64,000 bases of DNA from Bifidobacterium subtile (GCF_000741775.1 NZ_JGZR01000005.1:1-64000), one strand, 5' to 3'; shown: positions 9,453 to 17,530, numbered from the stretch's first letter. Notes: generated by a model not told the origin, from the letters alone. Program-made: numbers and translations.

Positions 9453-9489
9453 TAAATATATTATATACCGTACAACGAACTAATTATAA
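9453..9489 (-). promoter_or_regulatory. cas operon promoter upstream of cas3
   Basis: On the minus strand a consensus -10 box TATAAT lies at 9465-9460, with transcription expected to start near 9453 and a 28-nt leader to the cas3 ATG. The -35 region (9489-9484, TTATAA) is weak. The segment is very AT-rich compared with the coding DNA around it. Confidence 0.7.
9463..9479 (-). promoter_or_regulatory. Predicted Cascade target (TTC PAM plus 14-nt seed match) over the cas3 -10 box
   Basis: Minus-strand TTC at 9479-9477 is followed by GTTGTACGGTATAT at 9476-9463. The guide-like part of the RNA at 9585-9598 reads GTTGTCCGGTATAT. Thirteen of 14 positions agree; the one mismatch is position 6. A full-length footprint would run to about 9443 and cover the -10 box and start site. 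The match stops after position 14, as expected for binding without Cas3 cleavage. Confidence 0.8.
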
Positions 9490-9515
9490 CGTGTGTGTCG
9501 CTCATTTCACTCCAA

Positions 9516-9544
9516 TGGACAACTCACATCAAGACGGTTATCGT
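9516..9544 (+). promoter_or_regulatory. Promoter of the crRNA-like RNA
   Basis: TGGACA at 9516-9521 (5 of 6 to TTGACA), 17-bp spacer, TATCGT at 9539-9544 (4 of 6 to TATAAT). The predicted start, about 7 bp downstream, is near 9551, the first base of the degenerate repeat. Divergent from the cas3 promoter. Confidence 0.55.
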
Positions 9545-9550
9545 ATCTGT

Positions 9551-9658
9551 GTCGCCTCCTTTTTAGAGAGACGTGGATTGAAAAGTTGTCCGGTATATGA
9601 AGAATGACTCATAGGGTTTTTCACTATTATGTGCTGAAAAACCCTCCAGTCATTTTTT
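9551..9658 (+). ncRNA. crRNA-like regulatory RNA with a degenerate I-C repeat (CreR-like)
   Basis: The stretch 9551-9584 resembles the array repeat but is encoded on the opposite strand to the array: the first five bases GTCGC and the segment CGTGGATTGAAA are kept, the stem is degenerate (only GTC/GAC and CTC/GAG can pair), and the last base is A instead of T. So the 11-nt handle TGGATTGAAAA is preserved. It is followed by a spacer-like sequence (9585 on) whose first 14 nt match the cas3 promoter behind a TTC PAM. There is no second repeat; a strong terminator (9604-9658) ends the RNA. Known crRNA-like RNAs (CreR/CreA types) use short guides with Cascade to silence promoters, so autoregulation of the cas operon is inferred. 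Confidence 0.8.
9604..9658 (+). terminator. Rho-independent terminator of the crRNA-like RNA
   Basis: ATGACT (9604-9609) pairs with AGTCAT (9648-9653), and AGGGTTTTTCA (9613-9623) pairs perfectly with TGAAAAACCCT (9635-9645). The hairpin is followed by six T at 9653-9658 on the plus strand only. The polarity shows that it ends a plus-strand transcript, although it also lies just after the stop of the convergent fic gene. Confidence 0.85.
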
Positions 9659-9660
9659 AG

Positions 9661-10905
9661 TCACCTCCGCCGTAAACCCGCTGCATACCCATCGAGCACG
9701 TCGAGAATCCCGCGATGTTCCCAGAGCACATTACGCTGCTTGCCTGAGCGGGGCGTTAAAATCCCCAATTCCCCAAGCTGCTTGATTGCCCGTTCCGCTT
9801 GAGGCTTGCTCATGCCAGCATTTTCGCGCAGATACCGCGTATTCATCACAGGCTGCGCGACTAAATGCGGCAGCACTTTCCACACCGGCGAATCACTACG
9901 CACCCCATTCAGCTTCTTGCGAGCCAAATTCAACTGCTCAACGAGCGCATCGATAAGCCGTCGCCCACTACCGGCGGCAAACAGGCACGCCTGAGCGAAC
10001 TGATCAACAATCGGTGCCGCATCGCCCTCTCGATATGCCGTCAACGCCTCAAAATACCGTTCGGTCTGCCGCAGCAAGCCTGCGGAAATGGGCGGCGTGA
10101 TCTGTTGCGCCATTCCTTTATTCCGCAAAATCGCATACACCAGCGCGCGCCCGCAACGTCCGTTTCCATCTGCGAACGGGTGAATGGTCTCAAACTGGGC
10201 ATGAGCGATGGCGCATTGCGCGATCACTGGCATATCATCACGCATGATGAAAGCAAGCAGATCCCGCATCGCACGTTCAACCAGCTCTGCCTGCGGCGCA
10301 ATATGAGAAGCGCCAAGTGGGCTGTAGCTGTTCGTCCCAACCCATACCAGTTGCCTACGATAGTGCCCGGCCTCAGCTTCCCATCCATGCTGCGCAAGCA
10401 GCAACGCTCGATGCATCGCAAGAATATTGGCCTCGTTCATATCCTTGCCGAGGCTCAACGCCGCTTCCATCGCCCGCACATTGCCCACGACTACCTTGGC
10501 GTTCTCGCTGCTCCCCTCAAGGAGCGTTTCCAACGCAAGATTTTTCGCGCCAACCGTCAATTGCTCAATCTGAGAAGACGAAGCGGCTTCTGTGCGCAAC
10601 AGCACCGCACTCATCGGCCCAAGCACGCGGCTGCCAGCACCCAGTCGTGCCGAAGCATACGAATCAAACGCCGCAAGCGCATAAGCGGCCTCCTCCACGT
10701 CGGCACCCAGCGATTGCGGCAACACAAATTCAACATCTGCCAGCGTTGCAGGAATAGTCGATTCGTACTGTCCGTTGCCTTGAGACCGTTTGGTACGCGA
10801 CACCGGCAGTTCACTCGCGATATGCCATGTATGAAGCTCATGACCGACCGACGGCACGGCCAGACGCTGGGTCTTCTCACTGATACCCGACGTAACCGCT
10901 GACAT
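9661..10905 (-). CDS. Fic-domain protein (AMP-transferase family) with C-terminal winged helix
   Basis: 414 residues. An N-terminal Fic_N region (about 30-130) contains an inhibitory-helix-like stretch ASSSQIEQL, followed by the Fic core with HPFADGNGRCGR near residue 230 (catalytic His, Asp/Glu and the anion-binding GNGR) and a C-terminal winged helix-turn-helix (about 340-400). Fic proteins usually transfer AMP from ATP to a hydroxyl on a target protein. The motif that normally reads S/T-x-x-x-E-G/N ends in E-Q here. The ATG at 10905 has GGAGGTGG 5 bp upstream. The HTH and the large palindrome just upstream suggest self-regulation. Target unknown. Confidence 0.9.
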   Translation of the reverse strand: MSAVTSGISEKTQRLAVPSVGHELHTWHIASELPVSRTKRSQGNGQYESTIPATLADVEFVLPQSLGADVEEAAYALAAFDSYASARLGAGSRVLGPMSAVLLRTEAASSSQIEQLTVGAKNLALETLLEGSSENAKVVVGNVRAMEAALSLGKDMNEANILAMHRALLLAQHGWEAEAGHYRRQLVWVGTNSYSPLGASHIAPQAELVERAMRDLLAFIMRDDMPVIAQCAIAHAQFETIHPFADGNGRCGRALVYAILRNKGMAQQITPPISAGLLRQTERYFEALTAYREGDAAPIVDQFAQACLFAAGSGRRLIDALVEQLNLARKKLNGVRSDSPVWKVLPHLVAQPVMNTRYLRENAGMSKPQAERAIKQLGELGILTPRSGKQRNVLWEHRGILDVLDGYAAGLRRR

Positions 10906-10921
10906 AGGACCACCTCCAAAA

Positions 10922-10965
10922 ATCTTATAAGCTACACTTCCTATATCAAGTGTAGCTTACAAGAT
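10922..10965. promoter_or_regulatory. Long palindromic operator upstream of fic
   Basis: AAGCTACACTT (10929-10939) and AAGTGTAGCTT (10948-10958) form a perfect 11-bp inverted repeat around an 8-bp centre; with one mismatch the arms extend to 10922 and 10965. It lies 17 bp before the fic start codon, over the likely promoter. Binding by the Fic protein's own winged helix is an inference. Confidence 0.7.
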
Positions 10966-10988
10966 CTCGAGGTATCACATCATGAGTC

Positions 10989-13900
10989 TCACGCCTTCTC
11001 CACGCTCACACCCAGCTCCCCCACACCATCATCCGCCACCACATCCAGACTCGTGGCAAGCGTCTCGGCGGCGATCAGCTCGCGGAACTGCTCGACCTTG
11101 GGCGCGTCGGCAGCTGGCACGGTCAGGCGCAGAGCAATGCGGTCAGCGATATCGAGACCGGCGTCCTTGCGGGCGTCCTGGACGGCGCGGATGGCGTCGC
11201 GGGCGTAGCCTTCGGCGAGCAGGTCGGCGTTGAGCGCGGTGTCGAGGATCACGAAGCCGCCGGTCGGCAGCACCGAGGATACGGCGCCGGCTGCGTCACC
11301 TGCCGCGGCATCGCTTTCCTCGACCTGGTTGATGAGCTCGTACTCCCCCTCGACCAGCGCCAAGTCGCCTGACGGAGTCTGCACGACCGGGGCACCGGTG
11401 GCCGGGTCCACATGCCATGCGCCGGACTTGGAGGCCTTGATGGCGAACTGCACCTGCTTGCCGAGTCTGGGGCCGGCAGCGCGGGCGTTGACCTTCAGAT
11501 CGTTGATGACCTTGAGGCCGTGCTTGGGCGCATCCTCGATGGTGGAGAACTCGATATCCTTGACGTTGAGTTCGGATTTGAGTAGCTCCTCGTAGCCGGC
11601 GGCGCCGGTCGGGTCATCGACCAGAACGGTCAAGCGCCCTAGCGGCTGGCGCACGCGAATCTGCTCCGCCTTGCGCAGGGACAGCGTGGCGGAGACGATC
11701 TCGCGGACCTTCTCCATCGCGGCGACCAGCTGCGGATCGGCAACTAAAACCCGCCCCAGCTCAGTGTCCTCGCCGGACTGCGCGTCCTTGGCGAAGGGCC
11801 AGTCCGCCAGATGCACCGATTCGCCGCCGGTCAGCCCGCGCCACACGGCTTCGGCTTCCATCGGGGCGAGCGGCGCAAGCACGCGCATGAAGGTTTCCAG
11901 CACGGTGTAGAGCGTGTTGAACGCGTCCGGATCCTCGTTCCAGAAGCGGTCGCGCGTGTTGCGGATGTACCAGTTCGTCAGCACGTCAATGAAATCGGAC
12001 GCGGCAGCATAAGCATCAGAGATGGCGAAATCGTCCAGCGCCTGCTGCGCACGCTCGACCAGTATGCGCGTGCGGGCGAGCAGATAACGGTCCATCGCCG
12101 GCAGGCCGGCCACTTCATCAGAGCGCAGCAACCGCGCGTCGAAGCCCGCCCCGTGGTTGGCGGCGTTCGCGTACAAGGTGAAGAAGTAGTACGAGCTCCA
12201 GATCGGCAGCATGGCCTGGCGCACGGTATTGCGGATGCCATCGGCGGTGACGATGAGGTTGCCGCCGCGCAGGATCGGCGAGCTCATGAGGAACCAGCGC
12301 ATTGCGTCGGAGCCGTAGTCGTTGAATACGCCGTTCACGTCCGGATAGTTGTGCAAGTGCTTGCTCATCTTTTGGCCGTCGCTGCCGAGCACGATGCCGT
12401 GGCAGATCACGTTCTCAAATGCCGAGCTATCGAACAGGCCCGTGGCCATCACATGCAGCAGGTAGAACCAGCCGCGCGTCTGGCCGATGTATTCCACAAT
12501 ATAATCAGCCGGGAAGTGCTGCTCGAAGTACTCTTTGTTTTCGAAGGGATAGTGGAACTGTGCGAAGGACATCGAACCGGATTCGAACCAGCAATCCTCC
12601 ACATCACTGATGCGGTGCATATGCGACTTGCCCGTGGGATCGTCCGGATTGACGCGCACCAGCTCGTCGATGAACGGCCGGTGCATGTTGATCTCACCGT
12701 CGCGCCCGCGCGGATAGTCGCCGAAATCGCTCTTAAGCTCTTCGAGCGAACCATACACGTCGATGCGCGGGTACTTCGGATCGTCGGAGATCCACACCGG
12801 GATGGGCGAACCCCAGAAGCGGTTGCGGCTGATCGACCAGTCGCGCGCGTTCGCCAGCCATTTGCCGAACTGGCCTTCCTTGACGTTCTCCGGGATCCAG
12901 TTGATCTCCTGATTATGCGCCAGCAGCCGGTCCTTGAACTTCGTGACCGAAACGAACCATGAGGAGACCGGCTTGTAGATCAGCGGCGTGCCGCAACGCC
13001 AGCAGTGCGGATAGGAATGCACGTAGCTCTTCTCCTGGAAGAGCAGCGCGCGATGCTCGGCCGGGATCTGCGCGAGCGGGCCGTCGCCGGCGCGCAGATT
13101 GCGCAGGATCGGCAGATTGGCGTCAAAGACATACAGCCCCTCGTAATCCGGGCAGACGCTGGTGAATTTGCAGCCCGCATCGAGCACATCGGTCGACACG
13201 ATGCCGTACTTGGTCAGCGTGTTCATATCGTCTTCGCCATAAGGCGCCTGATGCACCAGGCCGGTGCCCTCGACGGTGTCGACGTAGTCCGCCAGCAGAA
13301 TCTGATAGGCATTCGGGCCGGGCGTGCCGCCCTCGGCCGTAGCCTTGTCGCCCGCGAAGTACGGGAACACCGGCCAGTAGCGCCAGCCGACCATGTCGGA
13401 GCCCTTGAGCTCGCGCACGATCTCGTAGTCGTCGCCTAGTTCTTTGGCATAGGAGCCGAGCAGAGGCTTGCCGAGATAGAACTTCTTGCCCGCGAACTTG
13501 CCGGTCGTGGGCTTGACCTCGACATAATCGATGTCAGCACCGACGACGATGGCGAAGTTGGTCGGCACGGTCCACGGCGTGGTCGTCCAGAAGACCGCGT
13601 AGGCGTCCTCCTCGTCACGCAGCTTGACCGCGACCGAAACGGTGGTATCCTGCCGATCCTGATACACGTCGGCGTCCATGCGCAGCTCGTGCGCGGACAG
13701 CGGCGTCTGGTCCTTGGGGCAGTACGGCAGCACGCGGTAGCCCTGATAGGCCAAGCCCTTCTCGTAGAGCTGCTTGAAGGCCCACATCACCGATTCCATG
13801 TACGGGATGTCGAGCGTCTTATAGCCATGCTCGAAATCGACCCAGCGCGCCTGACGATGCACATAATCCTGCCATTCGCCGGTGTACTTGAGCACCGACG

Positions 13901-14342
13901 CGCGGCAGGCGTCGTTGAACTTCTCGATGCCCATCTGCTCGATCTGGTCGACCGATTCGATGCCCAGTTCCTTCTGCGCCTCAAGCTCCGCGGGCAGGCC
14001 GTGCGTGTCCCAGCCGAAGACGCGGTTGACGCGATGGCCCTTCATGGTCTGGTAGCGCGGAATCACATCCTTGGCGTACCCGGTGAGCAGGTGGCCGTAG
14101 TGCGGCAGGCCGTTGGCGAAAGGCGGGCCGTCGAAGAAGACGAACTCGTTCTGGCTGTGGTCGCCGGAGGGGTTGCGTTCGACGGACTTGTTGAAGGTAT
14201 CGTCCTTGTCCCAGTAGTCGAGCACCGACACTTCGAGATCCGGGAAGCTCGGGTTCGGCGCGACATGTACGCTCTGCTCGCCCGCAGCAGCTTTGGGATA
14301 CACATGCTGAGATTCGGCATTGGAATTGGTGGTTTCACTCAC
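10989..14342 (-). CDS. ileS: Isoleucyl-tRNA synthetase
   Basis: 1117 residues, the long form found in actinobacteria. The class I signature HYGH (PPFANGLPHYGHLLTGYAKD) lies near residue 80 and KMSKH (GQKMSKHLHNYPD) near 660; a large editing domain sits between them, then an anticodon-binding helical domain (RYLLARTRI onward). It charges tRNA-Ile and edits Val-tRNA-Ile. The start is a GTG at 14342 with GAGGAGAAC upstream. The 330-nt leader carries a T-box, so expression should respond to uncharged tRNA-Ile. Confidence 0.98.
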   Translation of the reverse strand: MSETTNSNAESQHVYPKAAAGEQSVHVAPNPSFPDLEVSVLDYWDKDDTFNKSVERNPSGDHSQNEFVFFDGPPFANGLPHYGHLLTGYAKDVIPRYQTMKGHRVNRVFGWDTHGLPAELEAQKELGIESVDQIEQMGIEKFNDACRASVLKYTGEWQDYVHRQARWVDFEHGYKTLDIPYMESVMWAFKQLYEKGLAYQGYRVLPYCPKDQTPLSAHELRMDADVYQDRQDTTVSVAVKLRDEEDAYAVFWTTTPWTVPTNFAIVVGADIDYVEVKPTTGKFAGKKFYLGKPLLGSYAKELGDDYEIVRELKGSDMVGWRYWPVFPYFAGDKATAEGGTPGPNAYQILLADYVDTVEGTGLVHQAPYGEDDMNTLTKYGIVSTDVLDAGCKFTSVCPDYEGLYVFDANLPILRNLRAGDGPLAQIPAEHRALLFQEKSYVHSYPHCWRCGTPLIYKPVSSWFVSVTKFKDRLLAHNQEINWIPENVKEGQFGKWLANARDWSISRNRFWGSPIPVWISDDPKYPRIDVYGSLEELKSDFGDYPRGRDGEINMHRPFIDELVRVNPDDPTGKSHMHRISDVEDCWFESGSMSFAQFHYPFENKEYFEQHFPADYIVEYIGQTRGWFYLLHVMATGLFDSSAFENVICHGIVLGSDGQKMSKHLHNYPDVNGVFNDYGSDAMRWFLMSSPILRGGNLIVTADGIRNTVRQAMLPIWSSYYFFTLYANAANHGAGFDARLLRSDEVAGLPAMDRYLLARTRILVERAQQALDDFAISDAYAAASDFIDVLTNWYIRNTRDRFWNEDPDAFNTLYTVLETFMRVLAPLAPMEAEAVWRGLTGGESVHLADWPFAKDAQSGEDTELGRVLVADPQLVAAMEKVREIVSATLSLRKAEQIRVRQPLGRLTVLVDDPTGAAGYEELLKSELNVKDIEFSTIEDAPKHGLKVINDLKVNARAAGPRLGKQVQFAIKASKSGAWHVDPATGAPVVQTPSGDLALVEGEYELINQVEESDAAAGDAAGAVSSVLPTGGFVILDTALNADLLAEGYARDAIRAVQDARKDAGLDIADRIALRLTVPAADAPKVEQFRELIAAETLATSLDVVADDGVGELGVSVEKA

Positions 14343-14671
14343 CGCAGTTCTCCTCGTTTGGCAGGTCCGTCATACACAACCCGAGGACGACAGAGGATGC
14401 CGAGACCGCTGAAACGCACGTTGTGCAACGTGCATATCCAGCCTGTCGGCAACCGCCACCGCGGTACCACCTCGCTTGCCGCATGTCCGTCTCGCTATAT
14501 TTCCACGAGACTCGCGCACGGCCGCTCGATCCGGCTATGTCGGGCCGAACCCGTCGGTTCTACTGAATCGCTGTCATACAGCCGGCCCGATGAACCGCAA
14601 TCAAGGCAGGCCGAACGACCGCAATCGTTCTTCCGAAGACTCCCCGCTGATAACGGATCAACGCCATACTG
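14343..14671 (-). promoter_or_regulatory. T-box riboswitch leader of ileS (Ile, AUC specifier)
   Basis: On the minus strand the T-box core TGGTACCGCGG occurs at 14469-14459 and is followed by a GC-rich hairpin region reaching the ileS ribosome-binding site. Near the 5' end the motif TTATCAGCGGGGAG puts ATC, an isoleucine codon, at 14651-14649 in the specifier position of a short stem I. No T-run follows the T-box, and the switch abuts the Shine-Dalgarno sequence, so translational control, as known for actinobacterial ileS T-boxes, is likely. An extended -10 (TGCTAGTAT, 14686-14678) would start the RNA near 14671. Confidence 0.88.
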
Positions 14672-14786
14672 CTTGGCATACTAGCACTGATCTGAGGACA
14701 GCGCCCGCTGTTCAGCTGGGCGCAATGTACTCGTCGCGGAACAATGAATAGGAACTCGGTGTACAGAACGGACGCAGCCGGCCATG

Positions 14787-15314
14787 TCATGAGTCGTTAC
14801 GCATTTCGAGACTTTGCACCGCGCGGTTGAACCTAGTGAGCGCGGCAGCGAAGCGAGCGATCTCCTCAGAGCTCCAATCAGAGAGGACTGTGGACAAAGC
14901 TCCGAGATTCCGCTCCCGCTGTTGGGCAAGACTGCGCTCGCCCTCCTGCGTGAGCGTGAATTTGCGGGCCATGCCGCCGTCGGGGTCGGGGATGCGCTGA
15001 ATTATGTTCTGCCGCCGCATCGCGGCCGTCTGCCGATTGAGCGTGGAAGCGTCCAAACCGGTTATTTCGCTGAGTTCGCCGATGCTCTTCGGCTGGTCCT
15101 CCAAGCTGACGAGCAGTATGTAGGCGCTGCGGTCAAGCATGCCCAGGCGGGATCCGCGAAAACCGGCCACGCGGGTGATCCGCTTGCCGAGCAGCAGCGC
15201 CTCATACTCGATGGCGACGATGTTCTCAGCCACTGCCGCCGGCGGAGCCGCAACGCTTCGCTCCGCTGCAGAAACACTCGCCCGCCCGCTGACACGTTCA
15301 TCAGCTTCATTCAC
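14787..15314 (-). CDS. MarR-family transcriptional regulator
   Basis: 175 residues with a winged-helix core: SIGELSEITGLDASTLNRQTAAMRRQNIIQR is the recognition helix region, then PDGGMARKFTLTQEGE as the wing. MarR proteins repress nearby transport or stress genes and are released by small ligands. It is divergent from the damaged MFS pump next to it, the usual pairing. The first 30 residues (Ala/Ser-rich) and the GTG start at 15314 fall at the breakpoint of that pump gene and lack a Shine-Dalgarno sequence, so the true start may be internal, for example the GTG before AENIVAIEYEALLLG. Confidence 0.85.
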   Translation of the reverse strand: MNEADERVSGRASVSAAERSVAAPPAAVAENIVAIEYEALLLGKRITRVAGFRGSRLGMLDRSAYILLVSLEDQPKSIGELSEITGLDASTLNRQTAAMRRQNIIQRIPDPDGGMARKFTLTQEGERSLAQQRERNLGALSTVLSDWSSEEIARFAAALTRFNRAVQSLEMRNDS

Positions 15315-16283
15315 TTGGGCATCGGCGGGGCGCTCGGCCTGCCCGCAGCCGCCGCAGTAATCGAATACATCAACTGGCGGGGGCTGTTCATGGCTGACTT
15401 CGTCATAGCGCTGGCCATCGTCATCCTTATTGCCGTGCTCATCCCCGCTCCGGCAGAGCCGAAATCCTACAATACTTTTGACTTTGTCGGAACGATCGGA
15501 TTGGGCGTCGCGCTGCTGTGCCTGCTGCTGGCGATCATCGACGGAGGCTCATGGGGCTGGGGAAGCCCGGAGACCATCGGCCTGTTCGCCGCCGCGCTCG
15601 TCGTGGCGCTCGCCTGGGGCTATTGGGAGCTGCGCCACACCAATCCGCTGGTCGATCTGCGCACGACCCGCAAGCACAACGTGCTGTTCACGAATATCGC
15701 GTCGATTTTCATCGGATTCGCCATGTACTCGCAGTCGCTGCTGCTGCCCCAGCTCATGCAGCTGCCTACTGCGACCGGATACGGGCTGGGACTGAGCATG
15801 CTGGAGATGGGGCTGTGCATGGCGCCTAGCGGCCTGGGCATGATGGCGGTTTCGTCACTGGGCGCACACATCACCAAATCCCGGGGCGCGAAGACCACGC
15901 TGATATGCGGGGCGCTTGTGATGGCCGTAGGCTATGCCTGTGCTGCGCTGCTCATGCATTCGCTGGTTGCGCTCGTTGTCGCCTCGGTCATCGGCAGCAT
16001 GGGAACCGGCCTCGCATTCGGCGCCATGCCGACTCTCATCATGAACGGCGTGCCCACCAACGAGAAGGCCTCGGCGAACAGCTTCAACACGGTGATGCGC
16101 TCGATAGGCACGTCGGTGTCCTCAGCGGTCATCGCCATGATTCTCGCGGGCATGAGCGTGCACCTCGGCGGCGCGACGATTCCCAGCCAGTCAGGATTCC
16201 GCGTCGGCCTGCTGATCGGCTGCTTCGTAGCAGTCGTAGCGGCGGCAATCTCCCTAAACATCAGGCATACAAAGCAAGTATGA
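15311..16283 (+). pseudogene. DHA2-type MFS drug transporter, N-terminal third missing
   Basis: The plus strand encodes about 320 residues matching the end of a 14-helix DHA2 efflux pump, starting within motif C in helix 5 (LGIGGALGLPAAAAVIEYINWRGLF) and running to the end. Helices 1-4, with motif A and the start codon, are absent; upstream DNA is the antisense of marR. The rest is open and unmutated, including helices in VALLCLLLAIIDGG and GLAFGAMPTLIMNGVP. A deletion joining the two divergent genes and removing their shared promoter explains this. Function is presumably lost. Confidence 0.8.
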
Positions 16284-16302
16284 CCCCACCAAATGCACCC
16301 CG

Positions 16303-16634
16303 CCGCACCAGCACTGACATGACGTGTGCGGCCCCAAGGCGCAGAAAGCGAAGGCGTACAAGGGTACGTCGAGCTTTCTGCAACGCAGGGGACGCCCTCT
16401 GACACCGGTGCTGGAAACCAGCACTGATGCGATGCGTGCGTCTTCAAGGCGCGGAAGGCGAAGGCGTACAAGGGTACGTCGAGCTTTCTGCAACGCAGGG
16501 GACGCCCTCTGACACCGGTGCTGGAAACCAGCACTGATGCGATGCGTGCGTCTTCAAGGCGCGGAAGGCGAAGGCGTACAAGGGTACGTCGAGTCTTCCG
16601 TAACGCAGAAGACGCTCCATCGCATCAGTGCTGG
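16303..16634. repeat. Three 110-bp tandem repeats with dyad ends
   Basis: Units begin ACCAGCACTGA at 16307, 16417 and 16527, an exact 110-bp period. Each unit ends in GTGCTGG, the complement of its start, so each could fold as a long hairpin with an inner GTAC-AAGG-GTAC loop. In unit 3 the arms are near perfect (CCAGCACTGATGCGATG against CATCGCATCAGTGCTGG); units 1 and 2 have diverged on the right arm. They lie between the MFS pseudogene and the convergent araD-like gene and overlap its last codons. Confidence 0.9.
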
Positions 16635-17317
16635 CCGTAGACGTGTTGGTAGCGGTCGTTGAGCCTGTCTACATCCGACTGCTCGATGGGGATGATGTCG
16701 CCGATCTGCCGGGCCGCCCACATAGTGTGCGCCACTTCTTCGGTCATAGCGGCTGCCTTGACGGCGTCTTCGGCATCCTTGCCGATGACGAATGGACCGT
16801 GGTTGCGCATGAGGACGGCGGAGGAATGCGGGTACTGCCTGAGGGTATCCACTACGCCTTTGCCGATGGCTTCCGAACCGATGAGTCGGAAGGGTCCGAC
16901 CGGCACGGGGCCGCCGAATTCGTCGCCCATCATCGTCAGGCCGCATGGGATGTTCTGCCCGGTGGCCGCCCATGCGGTCGCATAGGTCGAATGGGTGTGC
17001 ACTACGCCGTATACGCCGGGCATGTGACGGTAGATGTAGGCGTGCGATGCGGTGTCGGATGACGGTGCCTCGGCTCCGTCGACCACGTTGCCGTCCAAGT
17101 CGCACACCACCATCGAGTCCGGCGTCAGATACTCGTAGCGCAGGCCGGATGGCTTGATCACCAGCAGATCAGCGGTGCGCAGGCACTGCGAGACATTGCC
17201 TGCAGTCCACACGACCAGATTCCACGTGATGAGCTGCTTGTGCAGATCGGCGACGACCTGCCGCACCTGCTTCACTTCGGCTACTGTTTCCGGTCCAAAA
17301 TCAGCCAATGTTGCCAT
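16625..17317 (-). CDS. araD: L-ribulose-5-phosphate 4-epimerase (class II aldolase family)
   Basis: 230 residues, usual size for AraD/UlaF/SgbE. GNVSQ near residue 41, KPSGLRYEYLTPDSMVVCDLDG, SSDTASHAYIYRHMP and VVHTHSTYATAWAATG carry the phosphate site, the acid residue and zinc-binding His-x-His; NHGPFVIG supplies a further histidine. It interconverts L-ribulose-5-phosphate and D-xylulose-5-phosphate, feeding the phosphoketolase pathway. The normal R of GNVS.R is C (QCLRTAD). The ATG at 17317 has GAGGT upstream. Which substrate pathway (arabinose, ascorbate-type or other) is not settled; the neighbours suggest a sugar-acid or lactone route. Confidence 0.9.
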   Translation of the reverse strand: MATLADFGPETVAEVKQVRQVVADLHKQLITWNLVVWTAGNVSQCLRTADLLVIKPSGLRYEYLTPDSMVVCDLDGNVVDGAEAPSSDTASHAYIYRHMPGVYGVVHTHSTYATAWAATGQNIPCGLTMMGDEFGGPVPVGPFRLIGSEAIGKGVVDTLRQYPHSSAVLMRNHGPFVIGKDAEDAVKAAAMTEEVAHTMWAARQIGDIIPIEQSDVDRLNDRYQHVYGQH

Positions 17318-17530
17318 GATAATTACCTCATTTCTTAATTGTTTTCATCTGTTTGTTGCATTGCGACGGTTGACTGTGCTGTGTCGCCACATTCCGCTGT
17401 GCAACTGCTCCTCGCATTGCTTTCGCGTGGAAGGCTATAGAACCTTGTCGGCCTCATTGGCTGCACGGGAGTCAACCACTGACGTGTCTCCATACGCTGC
17501 CGTGCATGACTGAGCTGATCCGCAGGCGTA

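Noticed and set aside
9517-9592. Eight-base inverted match (GGACAACT at 9517-9524 and AGTTGTCC at 9584-9591) as the guide target
   Set aside because: It has no TTC PAM (TGA precedes it), is shorter, and overlaps the proposed -35 box. The site at 9463-9476 has the PAM and a longer match.
11811-12962. Plus-strand frame of 383 residues opposite ileS
   Set aside because: Shadow frame; the IleS motifs on the minus strand are continuous.
14814-15310. N-terminal extension making the MFS frame 489 residues long
   Set aside because: The first part is the antisense of marR and has no membrane helices; the transporter really starts mid-protein.
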